In this document: piece by piece, positions 1 to 9,156 of the stretch
Numbering within the stretch: position 1 is the stretch's first letter
Layout of the letters: each line of letters begins with the position of its first letter
Assembly (NCBI GenBank): GCA_025358485.1
Contig: JANYJJ010000028.1
Span: 1 to 32,693, forward strand
DNA length: 32,693 nucleotides
Origin: Burkholderiales bacterium
GTDB taxonomy: Bacteria > Pseudomonadota > Gammaproteobacteria > Burkholderiales > Burkholderiaceae_C
Direction of reading: 5' to 3'
Notes under the pieces: model-generated
The model's input: only the letters and a program-made list of their open reading frames with translations
Told to the model about the DNA's origin: nothing
Database searches by the model: none
Translations under genes and position numbers: made by a program

Positions 1-665
1 CGCTCGAAGGGCACGCTGATGGCGTCGCGCGTGGTGCCCGGCATGTCAAAGGCGATCAAGCGTTCTTCGCCCAACCAAGTGTTGATGAGCGTGCTTTTGC
101 CGACGTTCGGCCGACCGGCCACGGCCAGCTTGATGGGCGCGTCTTCTTCAGCCTGAGCTTTTTCCTCATCGAAGAAAAAGTGCGACAAAGCCGCCTCGAC
201 CAAGCTGCGTATGCCTTGGCCATGGGCCGACGACACCGGATGCGGCTCGCCCATGCCGAGCTCGTAAAACTCACCCAGCAACGGCGACTCGACCATGCCT
301 TCGGCTTTGTTGGCCGCGATGATTACGGTCTTGCCCACGGTGCGCAGGTAGCGCGCAATGTCGTGGTCTTGAGCCGACACACCGGCGCGGATGTCGACCA
401 CAAAAATCACGGCGTCGGCTTCGGCCACCGCTTGACGCGTTTGCTTGGCCATCTCTTTGACGATGCCGGTTTCGCTGGTGGGCTCGAAACCGCCGGTGTC
501 GATGACGATGTATTCACGGTCGCTGAGGCGGCCATCGCCGTAGTGGCGATCACGCGTGAGGCCCGAAAAATCCGCAACGATGGCGTCGCGGGTTTTGGTC
601 ATGCGATTGAACAGCGTAGATTTGCCGACGTTGGGACGCCCGACGATGGCGATCACTGGTTTCAT
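1..665 (-). CDS. der: Ribosome biogenesis GTPase Der (EngA), 3'-truncated by window edge
   Basis: Der is a double-GTPase needed for maturation of the 50S ribosomal subunit. The reading frame starts at an ATG at 663-665 ([17 protein letters not shown]) and runs off the left edge after about 221 codons. What is seen: a first P-loop GRPNVGKS at residues 9-16, a DTGGFE switch segment, an NKAEG element in the G4 position, and a second P-loop GRPNVGKS at residues 184-191. Two tandem G domains are diagnostic for Der. The rest of the second G domain and the KH-like C-terminal domain lie outside the window. It is the last gene of the ndk-to-der cluster and follows bamB by 36 bp, the same order as in E. 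coli. No strong Shine-Dalgarno is visible, so translation may depend on the upstream gene. Confidence 0.96.
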   Translation of the reverse strand, partial: MKPVIAIVGRPNVGKSTLFNRMTKTRDAIVADFSGLTRDRHYGDGRLSDREYIVIDTGGFEPTSETGIVKEMAKQTRQAVAEADAVIFVVDIRAGVSAQDHDIARYLRTVGKTVIIAANKAEGMVESPLLGEFYELGMGEPHPVSSAHGQGIRSLVEAALSHFFFDEEKAQAEEDAPIKLAVAGRPNVGKSTLINTWLGEERLIAFDMPGTTRDAISVPFE

Positions 666-701
666 GACGTGGCTGCGCGGCCTGGGGGGATCAGGCTGAA
701 C

Positions 702-1844
702 TTATTCAGGACGGAAAGCGAAAATACCGCCCGCTTTCGTGACCACCAACATCGTGATGCCAGAGATGACGGGCGCGCTGAGAATGGCGCTGCCGTCGGT
801 GGGCAAGCGCAGGACGGCGTCGCCTTTGTCGCGAGACAAAAAGTGCAGCGTGCCATCGGCATCGCCAAACACCACGGCTTTGCCAACGATCAAAGGCGCG
901 CTCAGACCGCGGTGCATCAACTTGTCCGAAGTCCACAGCACTTCGCCGGTGACGGCTTTCCAAGCGGTGATGCGGTCAGAGCTGTCGGCACTGAACACCG
1001 TTTGCTCGTCGGCAGCGACGCCATTCGTGCCGCCGGTCACGCGCGTCCAATTGAGAGTTCCTCTTTCGGCGTTCACGCAGCCCACAGCGGCTTGGAATGA
1101 TCGGGCGCACACGACGTCGCCAACACGCGCCGCGGGTGCCACCAAATCGGCCAAGCGCTCAACTTCGTTGGTACCGCGCGGCGACGCCACAGCCACGTCA
1201 AATTTGATGCTGCCGTCGCGCGGCTCCAGACCTGCCATGCGCGCGCCCTGCCCCACGATCAAAGTGTCTTTGAAGGCGGCGATCACTCCGGCTTGTGCCA
1301 AGGTCAAAGGATCGCTGGGGCGCTGGACGCCCCAGAGTTTTTGACCGTCCTGCGCGTCAAAGGCCTGCACGCTGCGATCGGTGCCCAGCACAAACACGCG
1401 CGCGCCTGCCACCAAGGGAGCGGCCGTCACGCGCACAGCCAGTGGTTTTTGCCACCGCACTTGGCCGCCGTCGAGCACGACCAGCTTGCCATCACGCGTG
1501 ACCACCGCGGCCACTTTGCCATCACTGCCCACGCCTGCCGCCAGCTTGCTGCCAGCGTTGCCGCGCCAAACTTCGCGGCCTGTGTCCGCTTGCATGACCA
1601 CGACCGTGCCGTCGCCACCGGCCACGGTGAACACACCGGCGTTGACGGCCACGTTGGTTGGAAGCGCCGAAGCATCGATGCGCTGAGACCAAACCTGGCG
1701 ACCAGCGATTTGCGGCGTCAAGGGCTCCAGCGGTTTCGGTTTGGGTTTGTCAGATGTGGCGCAACCCGCCAACACGCTGATCGAAGCGCAGACCAAAGCG
1801 CAGACCAAAGCCCGAGCCGACGTGTTCACCTGCCGGCCCATCAT
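702..1844 (-). CDS. bamB: Outer membrane assembly lipoprotein BamB
   Basis: BamB is the beta-propeller lipoprotein of the BAM complex, which inserts beta-barrel proteins into the outer membrane. The 380-residue product begins with a lipoprotein signal: a charged N-terminus, a hydrophobic stretch and the lipobox LAGC with acylated Cys28. The mature part carries repeated PQQ-propeller blades (Trp-rich units of the type GREVW and GEVLW, with DGK/DGT turns), as expected for an eight-bladed propeller of this length. The start ATG (1842-1844) overlaps the stop codon of the upstream yfgM-like gene in an ATGA arrangement, which suggests translational coupling. Placement between yfgM and der matches the conserved cluster. 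The family call is firm; the individual blades were not aligned one by one. Confidence 0.95.
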   Translation of the reverse strand: MMGRQVNTSARALVCALVCASISVLAGCATSDKPKPKPLEPLTPQIAGRQVWSQRIDASALPTNVAVNAGVFTVAGGDGTVVVMQADTGREVWRGNAGSKLAAGVGSDGKVAAVVTRDGKLVVLDGGQVRWQKPLAVRVTAAPLVAGARVFVLGTDRSVQAFDAQDGQKLWGVQRPSDPLTLAQAGVIAAFKDTLIVGQGARMAGLEPRDGSIKFDVAVASPRGTNEVERLADLVAPAARVGDVVCARSFQAAVGCVNAERGTLNWTRVTGGTNGVAADEQTVFSADSSDRITAWKAVTGEVLWTSDKLMHRGLSAPLIVGKAVVFGDADGTLHFLSRDKGDAVLRLPTDGSAILSAPVISGITMLVVTKAGGIFAFRPE

Positions 1845-2527
1845 TTCGCGGCCCCGGACGCAGCGACACCCGGAACTTTCACGGCCTCCGGTGCCGCACC
1901 CAAGGCAGTGAGCTTGGCCTCAATCAAACGGCGGTACTCGACCTTGGCGTCCATTTGTGTCCAGGCTTTGTTGTACGACGCCACGGCGTCGTTGGCTTTG
2001 CCTTGCGCCAGCAGCACGTCGCCACGACGGTCTGCAACCAGGGCTGCGAATTCGGGCGCGGTGGCAGCGTCGAGTTGCTTCAAAGCTTCATCATATTTTT
2101 TGGCGTCAAGCGAAATACCGGCCAAGCGCAACATGGCCACGGTTTTGTACTCGGCTTCCACTGCGTTTTCGCCAACCCAATTGAGCGACTCTTGCGCCGC
2201 ATCGGGCTTGCCTTTTTCAAACTGCCCTTTGGCCGCCAACAAGCCGCCTTGTTGTGTGAAAGCAGTCCGCGGGTAGCGCTCTTTCAAATCGGCGAACACC
2301 CGCGTGACTTTGTCGGCATCGCCAGCTTGCGCAGCGCGGTCGAGTTCATCGAACATCGCACCGGCTTTGACGGCCTGTTCACGCTGCCAATAGTTCCAGC
2401 CATTCCAGGCGGCGTAACCGGCCAAGGCGGCAATCAGCACCCAAGTGATGAGGTTGCCGTTCTTCTTCCAGAAATGCTTGAGCTCGTCGAGCTGTTCCTG
2501 TTCTTCGAGATCTAGATTTGTGGCCAT
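1841..2527 (-). CDS. yfgM: YfgM-family membrane-anchored TPR protein
   Basis: This 228-residue protein has a short charged cytoplasmic N-terminus, one transmembrane segment at about residues 31-48 (LITWVLIAALAGYAAW), and a helical TPR-like periplasmic domain. That is the layout of YfgM, which in E. coli works with the chaperone PpiD near the Sec translocon; the role here is inferred from the family. Motifs such as RYPRTAFTQQGGLLAAK and RGDVLLAQGKANDAVASYNKA are typical of the family. The gene sits between hisS (30 bp upstream) and bamB (4-bp overlap), the conserved position. The symbol rests on homology and synteny, not on a demonstrated function. Confidence 0.88.
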   Translation of the reverse strand: MATNLDLEEQEQLDELKHFWKKNGNLITWVLIAALAGYAAWNGWNYWQREQAVKAGAMFDELDRAAQAGDADKVTRVFADLKERYPRTAFTQQGGLLAAKGQFEKGKPDAAQESLNWVGENAVEAEYKTVAMLRLAGISLDAKKYDEALKQLDAATAPEFAALVADRRGDVLLAQGKANDAVASYNKAWTQMDAKVEYRRLIEAKLTALGAAPEAVKVPGVAASGAAK

Positions 2528-2557
2528 GGACAGAGGTGATTTCCGAGAAAGGCGAGA

Positions 2558-3874
2558 TTATGCGTTGAGGAGTTCGCGCAGAGTCGCAGGCAGATCGCCC
2601 AAAACCACGCGGCGTTGTTCGGCGTTGGCATCGCGCAGGTTTTTGATGGTGACTTGGCCGCTGGCCAATTCGTCTTCACCGTAAATGACCGCGAATCTTG
2701 CGCCGCTGGCGTCGGCCCGTTTGAATTGACTTTTCATGCTGCCCCACGATTCGGCACCCGCGCCGTGCATTTGCACCTTCAACCCGGCCTGACGGATGGC
2801 TTCGCAGTTTGCGGCGGCGAGTGGAACCGCGCTGGCTTGAGGCACGACGGCGTACACATCGGGCGCGTTGCCAGCGGTGGCCACGCCGACTGCTTCCAAC
2901 AGCAGCAGCATGCGTTCCACGCCCATGCCCCAACCCACTGCGGGCGTGGGCTTGCCGCCCAATTGCTCAAACAAACCGTCATATCGACCGCCGCCGCACA
3001 CCGTGCCTTGCGCGCCGAGCTTGTCGGTGATCCACTCGAAGACGGTGAGGTTGTAGTAGTCCATGCCGCGCACCAAACGCGGGTTCAAGGTGTAGATCAA
3101 GCCGACAGCGTCGAGCACGGCGCGCACCGCGTTCAAATGCGCCAAAGACGCTTCACCCAAAAAACTCATCAACTGCGGAGCCGCGTTCACCACGGCTTGC
3201 ATGGCCGGATTTTTGGTGTCCAGGATGCGCAGAGGGTTGGTGTGCAAACGGCGCTGGGCGTCTTCGTCCAACAGCGCGGCATGCGCTTCAAAGTGAGCAA
3301 TTAGCGCGGCGCGGTGGGCCATGCGCTCAGCCGGTTGACCCAAGCTGTTCAGCTCCAGGCGCAGGTCTTGGTCAGACAAACCCAGATCGCGCAGCAGCGT
3401 GCGGCACATCAAAATTTGTTCGGCGTCAACGTCAGGCCCGGCATAGCCCAAAGCCTCGACATCGATTTGGTGAAACTGACGGTAGCGGCCCTTTTGCGGG
3501 CGCTCGTGGCGAAACAGCGCCACCTGTGACCACACGCGCATCGGCCCGTTGTACAGCGTGTTGTGCTCAATCATGGCCCGCACGATGCCTGCGGTGGCCT
3601 CGGGGCGCAGCGTGAGCTTGTCGCCGTTCATGGCGTCTTCAAACGAGTACATCTCTTTTTCGACGATGTCGGTCACCTCGCCCAAACCGCGCACAAACAA
3701 GGCGGTCGGCTCGACGATGGGCGTGCGCACATTGGCGTAGCCATAACGTGCCATCAGCGCACGCACTTTTTCTTCGAACCACTCCCAACGCGCCGACTCG
3801 GGCGGCAGGATGTCGTTCATGCCTTTGACGGCACGCAGCGCCGTTTTTTCAGATGTATTGGCGGATTTGTTCAT
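2558..3874 (-). CDS. hisS: Histidyl-tRNA synthetase
   Basis: A class II aminoacyl-tRNA synthetase that charges tRNA-His. The 438 residues fit the bacterial family. Visible landmarks: the N-terminal [10 protein letters not shown] segment; TLRPEATAG at about 88-96; motif 2 with [18 protein letters not shown] at 121-138; the histidine-binding HisA element LVRGMDYYN (consensus has Leu where Met stands, a mild change); and motif 3 around GGGRYDGL and [11 protein letters not shown]-terminal anticodon-binding domain follows. The ATG at 3872-3874 has a GAGG about 11 bases upstream. The gene lies 150 bp behind ispG, and this leader holds three tandem 17-bp repeats, annotated separately. The yfgM-like gene follows after 30 bp. 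Confidence 0.97.
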   Translation of the reverse strand: MNKSANTSEKTALRAVKGMNDILPPESARWEWFEEKVRALMARYGYANVRTPIVEPTALFVRGLGEVTDIVEKEMYSFEDAMNGDKLTLRPEATAGIVRAMIEHNTLYNGPMRVWSQVALFRHERPQKGRYRQFHQIDVEALGYAGPDVDAEQILMCRTLLRDLGLSDQDLRLELNSLGQPAERMAHRAALIAHFEAHAALLDEDAQRRLHTNPLRILDTKNPAMQAVVNAAPQLMSFLGEASLAHLNAVRAVLDAVGLIYTLNPRLVRGMDYYNLTVFEWITDKLGAQGTVCGGGRYDGLFEQLGGKPTPAVGWGMGVERMLLLLEAVGVATAGNAPDVYAVVPQASAVPLAAANCEAIRQAGLKVQMHGAGAESWGSMKSQFKRADASGARFAVIYGEDELASGQVTIKNLRDANAEQRRVVLGDLPATLRELLNA

Positions 3875-3961
3875 GAAGGCAGTGCCTCAAAGGAGGCCAG
3901 AAAACAAGGGCGTTGACGAGGTGCAAAAAGTAGCGATAGCAAGCAGCCTTCCCTGCGCACC

Positions 3962-4012
3962 GTCAAGTCAAAAGCGCTGTCAAATCAAAGGCGTTGTCAC
4001 ATCGAAAGCGCT
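3962..4012. repeat. Three tandem 17-bp imperfect repeats in the ispG-hisS spacer
   Basis: Units at 3962-3978, 3979-3995 and 3996-4012 follow each other without gaps. The first two agree at 14 of 17 positions and the first and third at 14 of 17. Read on the minus (hisS) strand, two units end in TTGAC and one in GTGAC, so each presents a -35-like element. They lie about 90-140 bp upstream of the hisS start codon. Whether they are a promoter array, a protein-binding site or a neutral duplication cannot be told from sequence. Confidence 0.6.
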
Positions 4013-4024
4013 GGCGCGGAAAGG

Positions 4025-5314
4025 TCAATGCGACTCAGCCGCCATCGCAGTCACGGCCTCAGCACCGTAGCGCTTCTCGATGTAGTTTTCGACCACCACG
4101 CGGAACTCGGCGGCGATGTTGTCACCGCGCAGCGTAAGTGCTTTTTCGCCGTCGATGAATACCGGTGCGGCAGGTGCTTCACCGGTGCCGGGCAAGCTGA
4201 TGCCGATGTCGGCATGTTTGCTTTCACCAGGGCCGTTGACGATGCAGCCCATTACCGCAACTTTCATTTTTTCAACACCCGGATACTGCTTGCGCCACAC
4301 CGGCATTTGGGCGCGCAAGAAGTCGTCGATTTGCTGGGTGAGTTCTTGGAAGGTGGTGCTGGTGGTGCGACCGCAACCCGGACAGGCCGTGACGCTGGGG
4401 TTGAACGCGCGCAGCCCCAAGCTCTGCAAAATTTCTGATGCGACCACCACTTCTTGGGTGCGCGCCTCGCCGGGCTGCGGTGTAAGCGACACGCGGATGG
4501 TGTCGCCTATGCCTTCTTGCAGCAGCAAAGCCAACGCAGCGGTCGACGCGACCGTGCCTTTGGTGCCCATGCCAGCTTCAGTCAAACCCAAGTGCAGCGC
4601 GTAGTCACAGCGTTTGGCCAAAGCGCGGTAAACACTGACCAAATCTTGCACGCCTGACATCTTGCAAGACAAGATGATTTGCTCGGCGCGCAAGCCCAAC
4701 TGTTCGGCGCGGCGCGCTGACTCCAACGCCGACGAAATGATGACTCGGTACATGATCTGCTGCGGCACATGGGGCTCGGCCAACTTGGCGTTGTCGTCCA
4801 TCATTTGGGTAAGCAGCTCTTGATCCAGACTGCCCCAATTGACGCCTATGCGCACAGCCTTGTCGTACTTGGCAGCCGCCTCCACCATGAGCGAAAACTG
4901 GCGGTCGTGTTTGTCGCCCTTGCCCACGTTGCCAGGGTTGATGCGGTACTTCGACAGCGCCTCAGCGCAGGCAGGGTGTTCGGTCAGCAGGCGGTGGCCG
5001 TTGTAATGAAAGTCGCCCACCAAAGGCACGTTGATGCCCATGCGGTCAAGCTGATCGCGGATGTGCGGCACGGCGGCTGCGGCTTCGGGCGTGTTGACGG
5101 TAATGCGCACCATCTCTGATCCGGCAACGGCCAGTTCTTTGACTTGAATGGCGGTTTCAATCGCGTTGACCGTGTCGGTGTTGGTCATGGACTGGATGCG
5201 CACCGGCGCGCCGCCGCCCACGGTGACCACATTCGATTGCCAACGCACCACGGCTTGTTTGGTGAGCCGCGTCAAAGGCCGCGCCGGTTCGATGAATTCG
5301 TTGTCAGACCACAT
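4025..5314 (-). CDS. ispG: 4-hydroxy-3-methylbut-2-en-1-yl diphosphate synthase (flavodoxin/ferredoxin)
   Basis: IspG (GcpE) converts the cyclic diphosphate MEcPP to HMBPP in the penultimate step of the non-mevalonate isoprenoid pathway, using a [4Fe-4S] cluster. The three cluster cysteines are visible in ACPGCGR (Cys311, Cys314) and GCIVNGPGE (Cys357), with the conserved Glu a few residues after the last one. The N-terminal TIM-barrel segment [10 protein letters not shown] is also present. I start at the ATG at 5312-5314 ([10 protein letters not shown]), because GAGGAG lies seven bases upstream; a TTG five codons earlier is less likely. The resulting 429 residues fit the compact proteobacterial type. 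rodZ lies 33 bp upstream and hisS follows. Confidence 0.97.
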   Translation of the reverse strand: MWSDNEFIEPARPLTRLTKQAVVRWQSNVVTVGGGAPVRIQSMTNTDTVNAIETAIQVKELAVAGSEMVRITVNTPEAAAAVPHIRDQLDRMGINVPLVGDFHYNGHRLLTEHPACAEALSKYRINPGNVGKGDKHDRQFSLMVEAAAKYDKAVRIGVNWGSLDQELLTQMMDDNAKLAEPHVPQQIMYRVIISSALESARRAEQLGLRAEQIILSCKMSGVQDLVSVYRALAKRCDYALHLGLTEAGMGTKGTVASTAALALLLQEGIGDTIRVSLTPQPGEARTQEVVVASEILQSLGLRAFNPSVTACPGCGRTTSTTFQELTQQIDDFLRAQMPVWRKQYPGVEKMKVAVMGCIVNGPGESKHADIGISLPGTGEAPAAPVFIDGEKALTLRGDNIAAEFRVVVENYIEKRYGAEAVTAMAAESH

Positions 5315-5347
5315 GGCCGCGCTCCTCAAATTCCATGCACCACAGGT

Positions 5348-6355
5348 TCATTTCAATTCCAAACGCGCAATGTTGCCCACCGTGGCGGGCACAAGGTTCA
5401 CCGCTTGACCCCGAAACACCACTTCGGTTCCGGACGCGTTGCCGACCTTCAGCCGCAATGGCAATTCGCCGTCGAGCCTGACCGTTTCACCGGCCATCAG
5501 CATGCGCGACAACAGCATTTGTTTCTTGGCGTCTTGCACTTCGATCCAAGATTCCGCGCTGGCACGCAGTTGCAAGGCACCACCTACTGCGCTTGTGCTC
5601 GCAGCCGCGCCGAGGTCAGTCGCTGCGAGCAAACCGCCTGCAACGATGGGCGCTGCAGGAAGGGTGACAGCGGCGGCAGGGATGGGCATCGGCGCGCCTG
5701 CTGCAACTGCCGCAGCGGCCGCTGAGGTGGTGTCTGCCAAGGGCGGCGCAGAAAAAACAGTCTCTACCGCGCCGCCTGGGGGCGAATTGGAAGGGGCAAC
5801 AGCCGGGGCAATAGCAGGGGCAACTCCAGTCGATGGCGCGCTTGCTGCCGCTGCTGTCACGGCGGCCGGTTTGGCTGTGACAAGCGGCGCAGGCGATTTT
5901 GGATTGAACTGAAGACCACTCAAAAACGACGACGGCAGGAAGTAGACGCCCGCAGCAGCAATCAGCACCAAGCCTGGGCCCCAAATGGCAGGCGATGCAG
6001 CGACGCGTGCCCAGTCGGTGGGTTCACCTCGGCCCGGTCGGTCACGAAACGGCGCGTTGATGCCCTCGCCGATTTGATCAAAACGCGCGCCGGAAGCCGG
6101 GGGCAACAGTGCCATCACGGCAGCGGAATCGATCTTCAAACTTCGGCAAATGGTTTGCGCAAGGGCGCGTGTGAAGGTGGCGTCGGGAAGCTCATTGAAG
6201 CGGTCGGCTTCGAGCGATTCAAGCTTGCGCTGCGCCACTTTGATGGACGCCGCCAACGCCGCGATGTGCAAGCCCTTGGCTTGGCGCGCCTGTTTCAGCA
6301 GACCGCCTGCCGTGGTGGGCCGAGACGAATTCAGCTCTTGATTTGCCTCAGTCAT
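5348..6355 (-). CDS. rodZ: Cytoskeleton protein RodZ (HTH plus DUF4115)
   Basis: RodZ links the MreB cytoskeleton to the cell-wall machinery and helps set rod shape. The 335-residue product has, in order: a cytoplasmic helix-turn-helix domain (about 17-80; LLKQARQAKGLHIAALAASI), one transmembrane segment (about 125-148; GPGLVLIAAAGVYFLPSSF), a long Ala/Pro/Val-rich periplasmic linker, and a C-terminal DUF4115 beta domain (SWIEVQDAKKQMLLSRMLMAGE to the end). I start at the ATG at 6353-6355 (MTEANQEL). It has a GGAG just upstream and overlaps pilW by only 8 bp; the longest frame would overlap pilW by 98 bp. The linker is low complexity and probably varies between strains. The gene lies between pilW and ispG. 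Confidence 0.93.
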   Translation of the reverse strand: MTEANQELNSSRPTTAGGLLKQARQAKGLHIAALAASIKVAQRKLESLEADRFNELPDATFTRALAQTICRSLKIDSAAVMALLPPASGARFDQIGEGINAPFRDRPGRGEPTDWARVAASPAIWGPGLVLIAAAGVYFLPSSFLSGLQFNPKSPAPLVTAKPAAVTAAAASAPSTGVAPAIAPAVAPSNSPPGGAVETVFSAPPLADTTSAAAAAVAAGAPMPIPAAAVTLPAAPIVAGGLLAATDLGAAASTSAVGGALQLRASAESWIEVQDAKKQMLLSRMLMAGETVRLDGELPLRLKVGNASGTEVVFRGQAVNLVPATVGNIARLELK

Positions 6356-7193
6356 CAAACTGGCTCCGTTCATATGCCTTGGCTTCGAGCGATTGTGGAA
6401 AGCGGTTGCGCAGTTGGTTGCCAGCTTCTGCAACGCCTTGGGCATTGCCTAACTTTTTTTCTATGCGTGCAGCCAGCCACAAGGTTTGCGCGTTCACCAC
6501 ATCGGGCACGCTGTTCACGCGGCGGATGTAGAAGCGGGCGCGGTCAGGCTCGCCGCGCCGATAAAGCACTTCTGCCAAGTTCATGGTGGTCGACGGGTTG
6601 CTCGGGTCAAGCTCATAGGCGCGTTGCAATGCCTGCTCCGCCTGCGCCCACTGCCCTGCCCGCGCGAGGCACACGCCCTGCGCCAACTGAGTGCGAAGTG
6701 AATCGCGGTATTGCGGCACGGCCAAGGCTTGTTCGAACAGGGCGTTCGCTTCGCCGTAGCGCTTTTGCTGACACAGATACCAAGCAAAATTCTGCATGGA
6801 ATCGGCGTCGCGCGCATTGAGTTGCAAGGCACGACGAAAGCTTTCTTCGGCCAATTTTTCGTCACCCAAACTGGCGTAAATCAAGCCGCGCAAATTGAAA
6901 GCCGCGGCGACAGTCGGGTCGGCTGCGATGGACAACTTGACTTCGTCCAACGCCACGGTCATTTGTCCACGCCCGAAGTAGGCCGATGCCAGATCCAGCC
7001 GCACACGCGCGCGCTTGCTGGCGTCAGATTCGTCGGACGCGGTGATGCGGTCCTTGCTTTCAGCGGCACCCGAAGGCAGGCCCGTGACGGTGGTCGATCC
7101 TGCGCTGACGCAGGCGGATAAAACCAGCGCGCACAGCAGACCGACCAGGCAAGTAAGTCCAGCACGACTCAAATGCCAAGCGCGGGCACTCAT
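6348..7193 (-). CDS. pilW: Type IV pilus biogenesis/stability lipoprotein PilW (PilF), TPR
   Basis: PilW/PilF is a TPR outer-membrane lipoprotein that supports secretin assembly or pilus stability. The 281-residue product has a signal sequence ending in the lipobox LSAC, with acylated Cys28. Several TPR units follow: [59 protein letters not shown], and a later one with [18 protein letters not shown]. The start overlaps the rlmN stop as ATGA, and its own stop overlaps rodZ by 8 bp, so the three genes are probably translated together. Other type IV pilus genes are not in the window, as is usual for this locus. The alternative reading, a generic TPR lipoprotein, is less likely given the position. 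Confidence 0.9.
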   Translation of the reverse strand: MSARAWHLSRAGLTCLVGLLCALVLSACVSAGSTTVTGLPSGAAESKDRITASDESDASKRARVRLDLASAYFGRGQMTVALDEVKLSIAADPTVAAAFNLRGLIYASLGDEKLAEESFRRALQLNARDADSMQNFAWYLCQQKRYGEANALFEQALAVPQYRDSLRTQLAQGVCLARAGQWAQAEQALQRAYELDPSNPSTTMNLAEVLYRRGEPDRARFYIRRVNSVPDVVNAQTLWLAARIEKKLGNAQGVAEAGNQLRNRFPQSLEAKAYERSQFDD

Positions 7194-8323
7194 GCCAAGC
7201 CCTCGGCACGATGTGCATGAATTTGTATGGGTGCACGAGTCAAAACGCGTTCCTTGAAGTGGGTTCGGTCTTGCACCTCGCCAGCCAACTGCCCGCAGGC
7301 CGCGGCGATGGTGTCGCCACGGGTTTTGCGCACCGTGGTCACCACACCGGCGTCTTGCAAGATGCGGGCGAAGACGCTCACGCGTTCGTTGGAAGACCGG
7401 GTCAAACCAGACGCCGGAAACGGATTGAACGGGATCAGATTGAACTTGCAGGAGATTCTGTCTTGCACCAATGCCACCAATTGTTCGGCGTGGTCAGGGG
7501 TGTCGTTCACGCCGTCGAGCATGCAGTACTCGAAGGTGATGAAGTCGCGCGGCGCTTTGTCCAGATAGCGCTGACACGCCCACAGCAATCCATCAAGCGG
7601 GTACTTGCGGTTGAGCGGCACCAGATCATTGCGCAGCAGATCATTCGGGGCGTGTAGTGACACCGCCAAGGCCACAGGACAGTCGTCACGCAGCCTGTCG
7701 ATCATGGGCACCACGCCCGAGGTCGACACCGTCACGCGGCGGCGCGACAAGCCGTAAGCGTGGTCGTCGAGCATCACCTTCAGCGCGGGCACGAGTGCCG
7801 CATAGTTTTGCAGCGGCTCGCCCATGCCCATCATGACCACGTTGGTGATGACGCGCTCGCCTTCGGGCCGCTTCAAACGCGAGCGCAATTGATGTTCAGC
7901 AAACCAAAGCTGCGCGACGATCTCGGCCGTGGTCAGGTTGCGGCTGAAGCCTTGGTGCCCAGTGGAGCAAAACCGACAGCCCACTGCGCAACCCGCTTGG
8001 GAGGAAATGCACAGGGTGCCGCGGCCTGTTTCGGGAATAAACACGGTTTCCACCGCATCGCCTGCGCCTACATCGAACAACCATTTGATGGTGCCGTCGC
8101 TGGCGGTTTGCTCAGAGGCCACGCCCAGCGCAGTCACGCAGGCTGTGCCCGCGAGCTTATCCCGAAGCGACTTGGCCAAATCGGTCATTTGGCTGAATTC
8201 GAACGCACCGCGCTGGTGAATCCAGCGAAACAACTGCGTCGCACGAAAGCGCTTCTCGCCGAGCTGTTCGCAAAATGCCGCCAAGCCTTGCAGATCGAAA
8301 TCAAGCAGGTTGACGGCGGTCAT
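7190..8323 (-). CDS. rlmN: 23S rRNA (A2503-C2)/tRNA (A37-C2) methyltransferase RlmN
   Basis: RlmN is a radical-SAM enzyme that methylates C2 of A2503 in 23S rRNA and of A37 in some tRNAs. The 377-residue protein shows the cluster motif CxxxCxxC at Cys112, Cys116 and Cys119 ([13 protein letters not shown]). It also has the preceding Cys105 in TLCISSQ and the catalytic Cys343 in AACGQL near the C-terminus; these match the E. coli positions 125/129/132, 118 and 355 in spacing and context. GMGEPLQNY and the VSTSGVVP segment are present as expected. The stop overlaps pilW by 4 bp. ndk lies 83 bp upstream, with a hairpin in the gap. Confidence 0.97.
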   Translation of the reverse strand: MTAVNLLDFDLQGLAAFCEQLGEKRFRATQLFRWIHQRGAFEFSQMTDLAKSLRDKLAGTACVTALGVASEQTASDGTIKWLFDVGAGDAVETVFIPETGRGTLCISSQAGCAVGCRFCSTGHQGFSRNLTTAEIVAQLWFAEHQLRSRLKRPEGERVITNVVMMGMGEPLQNYAALVPALKVMLDDHAYGLSRRRVTVSTSGVVPMIDRLRDDCPVALAVSLHAPNDLLRNDLVPLNRKYPLDGLLWACQRYLDKAPRDFITFEYCMLDGVNDTPDHAEQLVALVQDRISCKFNLIPFNPFPASGLTRSSNERVSVFARILQDAGVVTTVRKTRGDTIAAACGQLAGEVQDRTHFKERVLTRAPIQIHAHRAEGLA

Positions 8324-8357
8324 GGAGTGGTCGTGTTTGGCGGATCTTTGGGTTCAA

Positions 8358-8385
8358 AGCCTCGCGACTTGCGGTCATCGAGGCT
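8358..8385. other. Hairpin in the ndk-rlmN spacer
   Basis: AGCCTCG at 8358-8364 is the exact reverse complement of CGAGGCT at 8379-8385. The interior can pair further (GAC with GTC). On the minus strand only three T follow, so it is at best a weak terminator. It could act as a processing or stability element between ndk and rlmN. Confidence 0.35.
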
Positions 8386-8406
8386 AAAAACTGAAACAGC
8401 GCTCAA

Positions 8407-8832
8407 TCAGCGGCTGAAGACATTCATGCCGGGAAAGAAGAAGGCGATTTCAACGGCTGCGGTTTCAGCTGCGTCGGAACCGTGAACAGCATTGGCATCA
8501 ATGCTGTCGGCGAAGTCAGCGCGGATGGTGCCTTTGTCGGCCTTTTTCGGATCGGTCGCGCCCATCAGGTCACGGTTCTTCAAAATAGCGCCTTCACCTT
8601 CAAGCGCCTGGATCATGACCGGGCCCGAGATCATGAAAGTGACCAAGTCGTTGAAGAAAGGCCGTGCCTTGTGAACGCCGTAAAACGCCTCTGCTTCAGC
8701 GCGCGAGAGGTGCGCCATGCGCGCGGCTATCACCTTCAAACCAGCACCTTCAAAGCGCGCGTAAATTTGTCCGATGACGTTTTTAGCAACTGCGTCTGGT
8801 TTGATGATGGAGAGGGTGCGCTCGATGGCCAT
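8407..8832 (-). CDS. ndk: Nucleoside diphosphate kinase
   Basis: Ndk moves the gamma-phosphate between nucleoside triphosphates and diphosphates through a phospho-histidine. Starting at the ATG at 8830-8832 gives 141 residues, the usual bacterial length, beginning [19 protein letters not shown] lies about nine bases upstream. A longer frame to 8901 would add 23 residues that no Ndk has. The catalytic His117 is in NAVHGSDA, and the nucleotide-site segments KPDAV and [14 protein letters not shown] are intact. It is the first gene of the ndk-rlmN-pilW-rodZ-ispG-hisS-yfgM-bamB-der run. The 324 bp upstream hold a palindromic repeat and presumably its promoter, which I could not place with confidence. 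Confidence 0.97.
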   Translation of the reverse strand: MAIERTLSIIKPDAVAKNVIGQIYARFEGAGLKVIAARMAHLSRAEAEAFYGVHKARPFFNDLVTFMISGPVMIQALEGEGAILKNRDLMGATDPKKADKGTIRADFADSIDANAVHGSDAAETAAVEIAFFFPGMNVFSR

Positions 8833-9156
8833 GGTGTGATTTCCTAAAGTGAGTCTGGCGAAATTTGATGCGCAAGGTGATGGTTGGATTTCACTTTGCA
8901 AGCAGCCTTAGAGTGTATCTTGCTGATGTGACGCGGTGGGCGCTGGCTGCGGCTCGAACTACGGCTCGAGCTGACCCAACACTGTTCGGTGAGTGTCCGT
9001 TCGGCCTGAGGTATGTCTTCCGACTGTCCTGAGGTATCGAAGGAAGGCTTGCGCAGGACTTCGATACCTCAGCCCGAACGGGTTTTATTTGTGTTCTGCG
9101 TTAAATGAACAGTATTGCGACCTGACCCTGAAACAGCGGCTTGCGTGGCTTGGCGG
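8833..9156. other. Intergenic region between rluB and ndk
   Basis: No gene with credible codon use is seen in these 324 bp. The main content is the REP-like palindrome at 8997-9081. The part next to ndk (8833-8930) should hold its promoter; a TACACT hexamer on the minus strand near 8915 is a possible -10 without a matching -35. The part next to rluB shows no clear T-run terminator on the minus strand, so the palindrome may serve that end. Confidence 0.6.
8997..9081. repeat. REP-like composite palindrome
   Basis: Outer arms CCGTTCGGCCTGAGGTAT (8997-9014) and ATACCTCAGCCCGAACGG (9064-9081) are reverse complements with one mismatch in 18. Inside, CTGAGGTATCGAAG (9029-9042) and CTTCGATACCTCAG (9059-9072) form a perfect 14-bp inverted repeat with a 16-nt loop. 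The core CTGAGGTAT occurs three times, twice direct and once inverted. The shape and the CCGTTCGG/CCGAACGG ends resemble dispersed palindromic repeats common in Comamonadaceae genomes (general knowledge, not searched). GTTTTATTT follows on the plus strand, so it could also act as a terminator in that direction. Confidence 0.75.

Noticed and set aside
6356-6445. A 30-residue N-terminal extension of RodZ
   Set aside because: It would overlap pilW by 98 bp and lies before a good GGAG plus ATG at 6355.
8833-8901. A 23-residue N-terminal extension of Ndk
   Set aside because: Ndk proteins start at [13 protein letters not shown] stands in front of that ATG.
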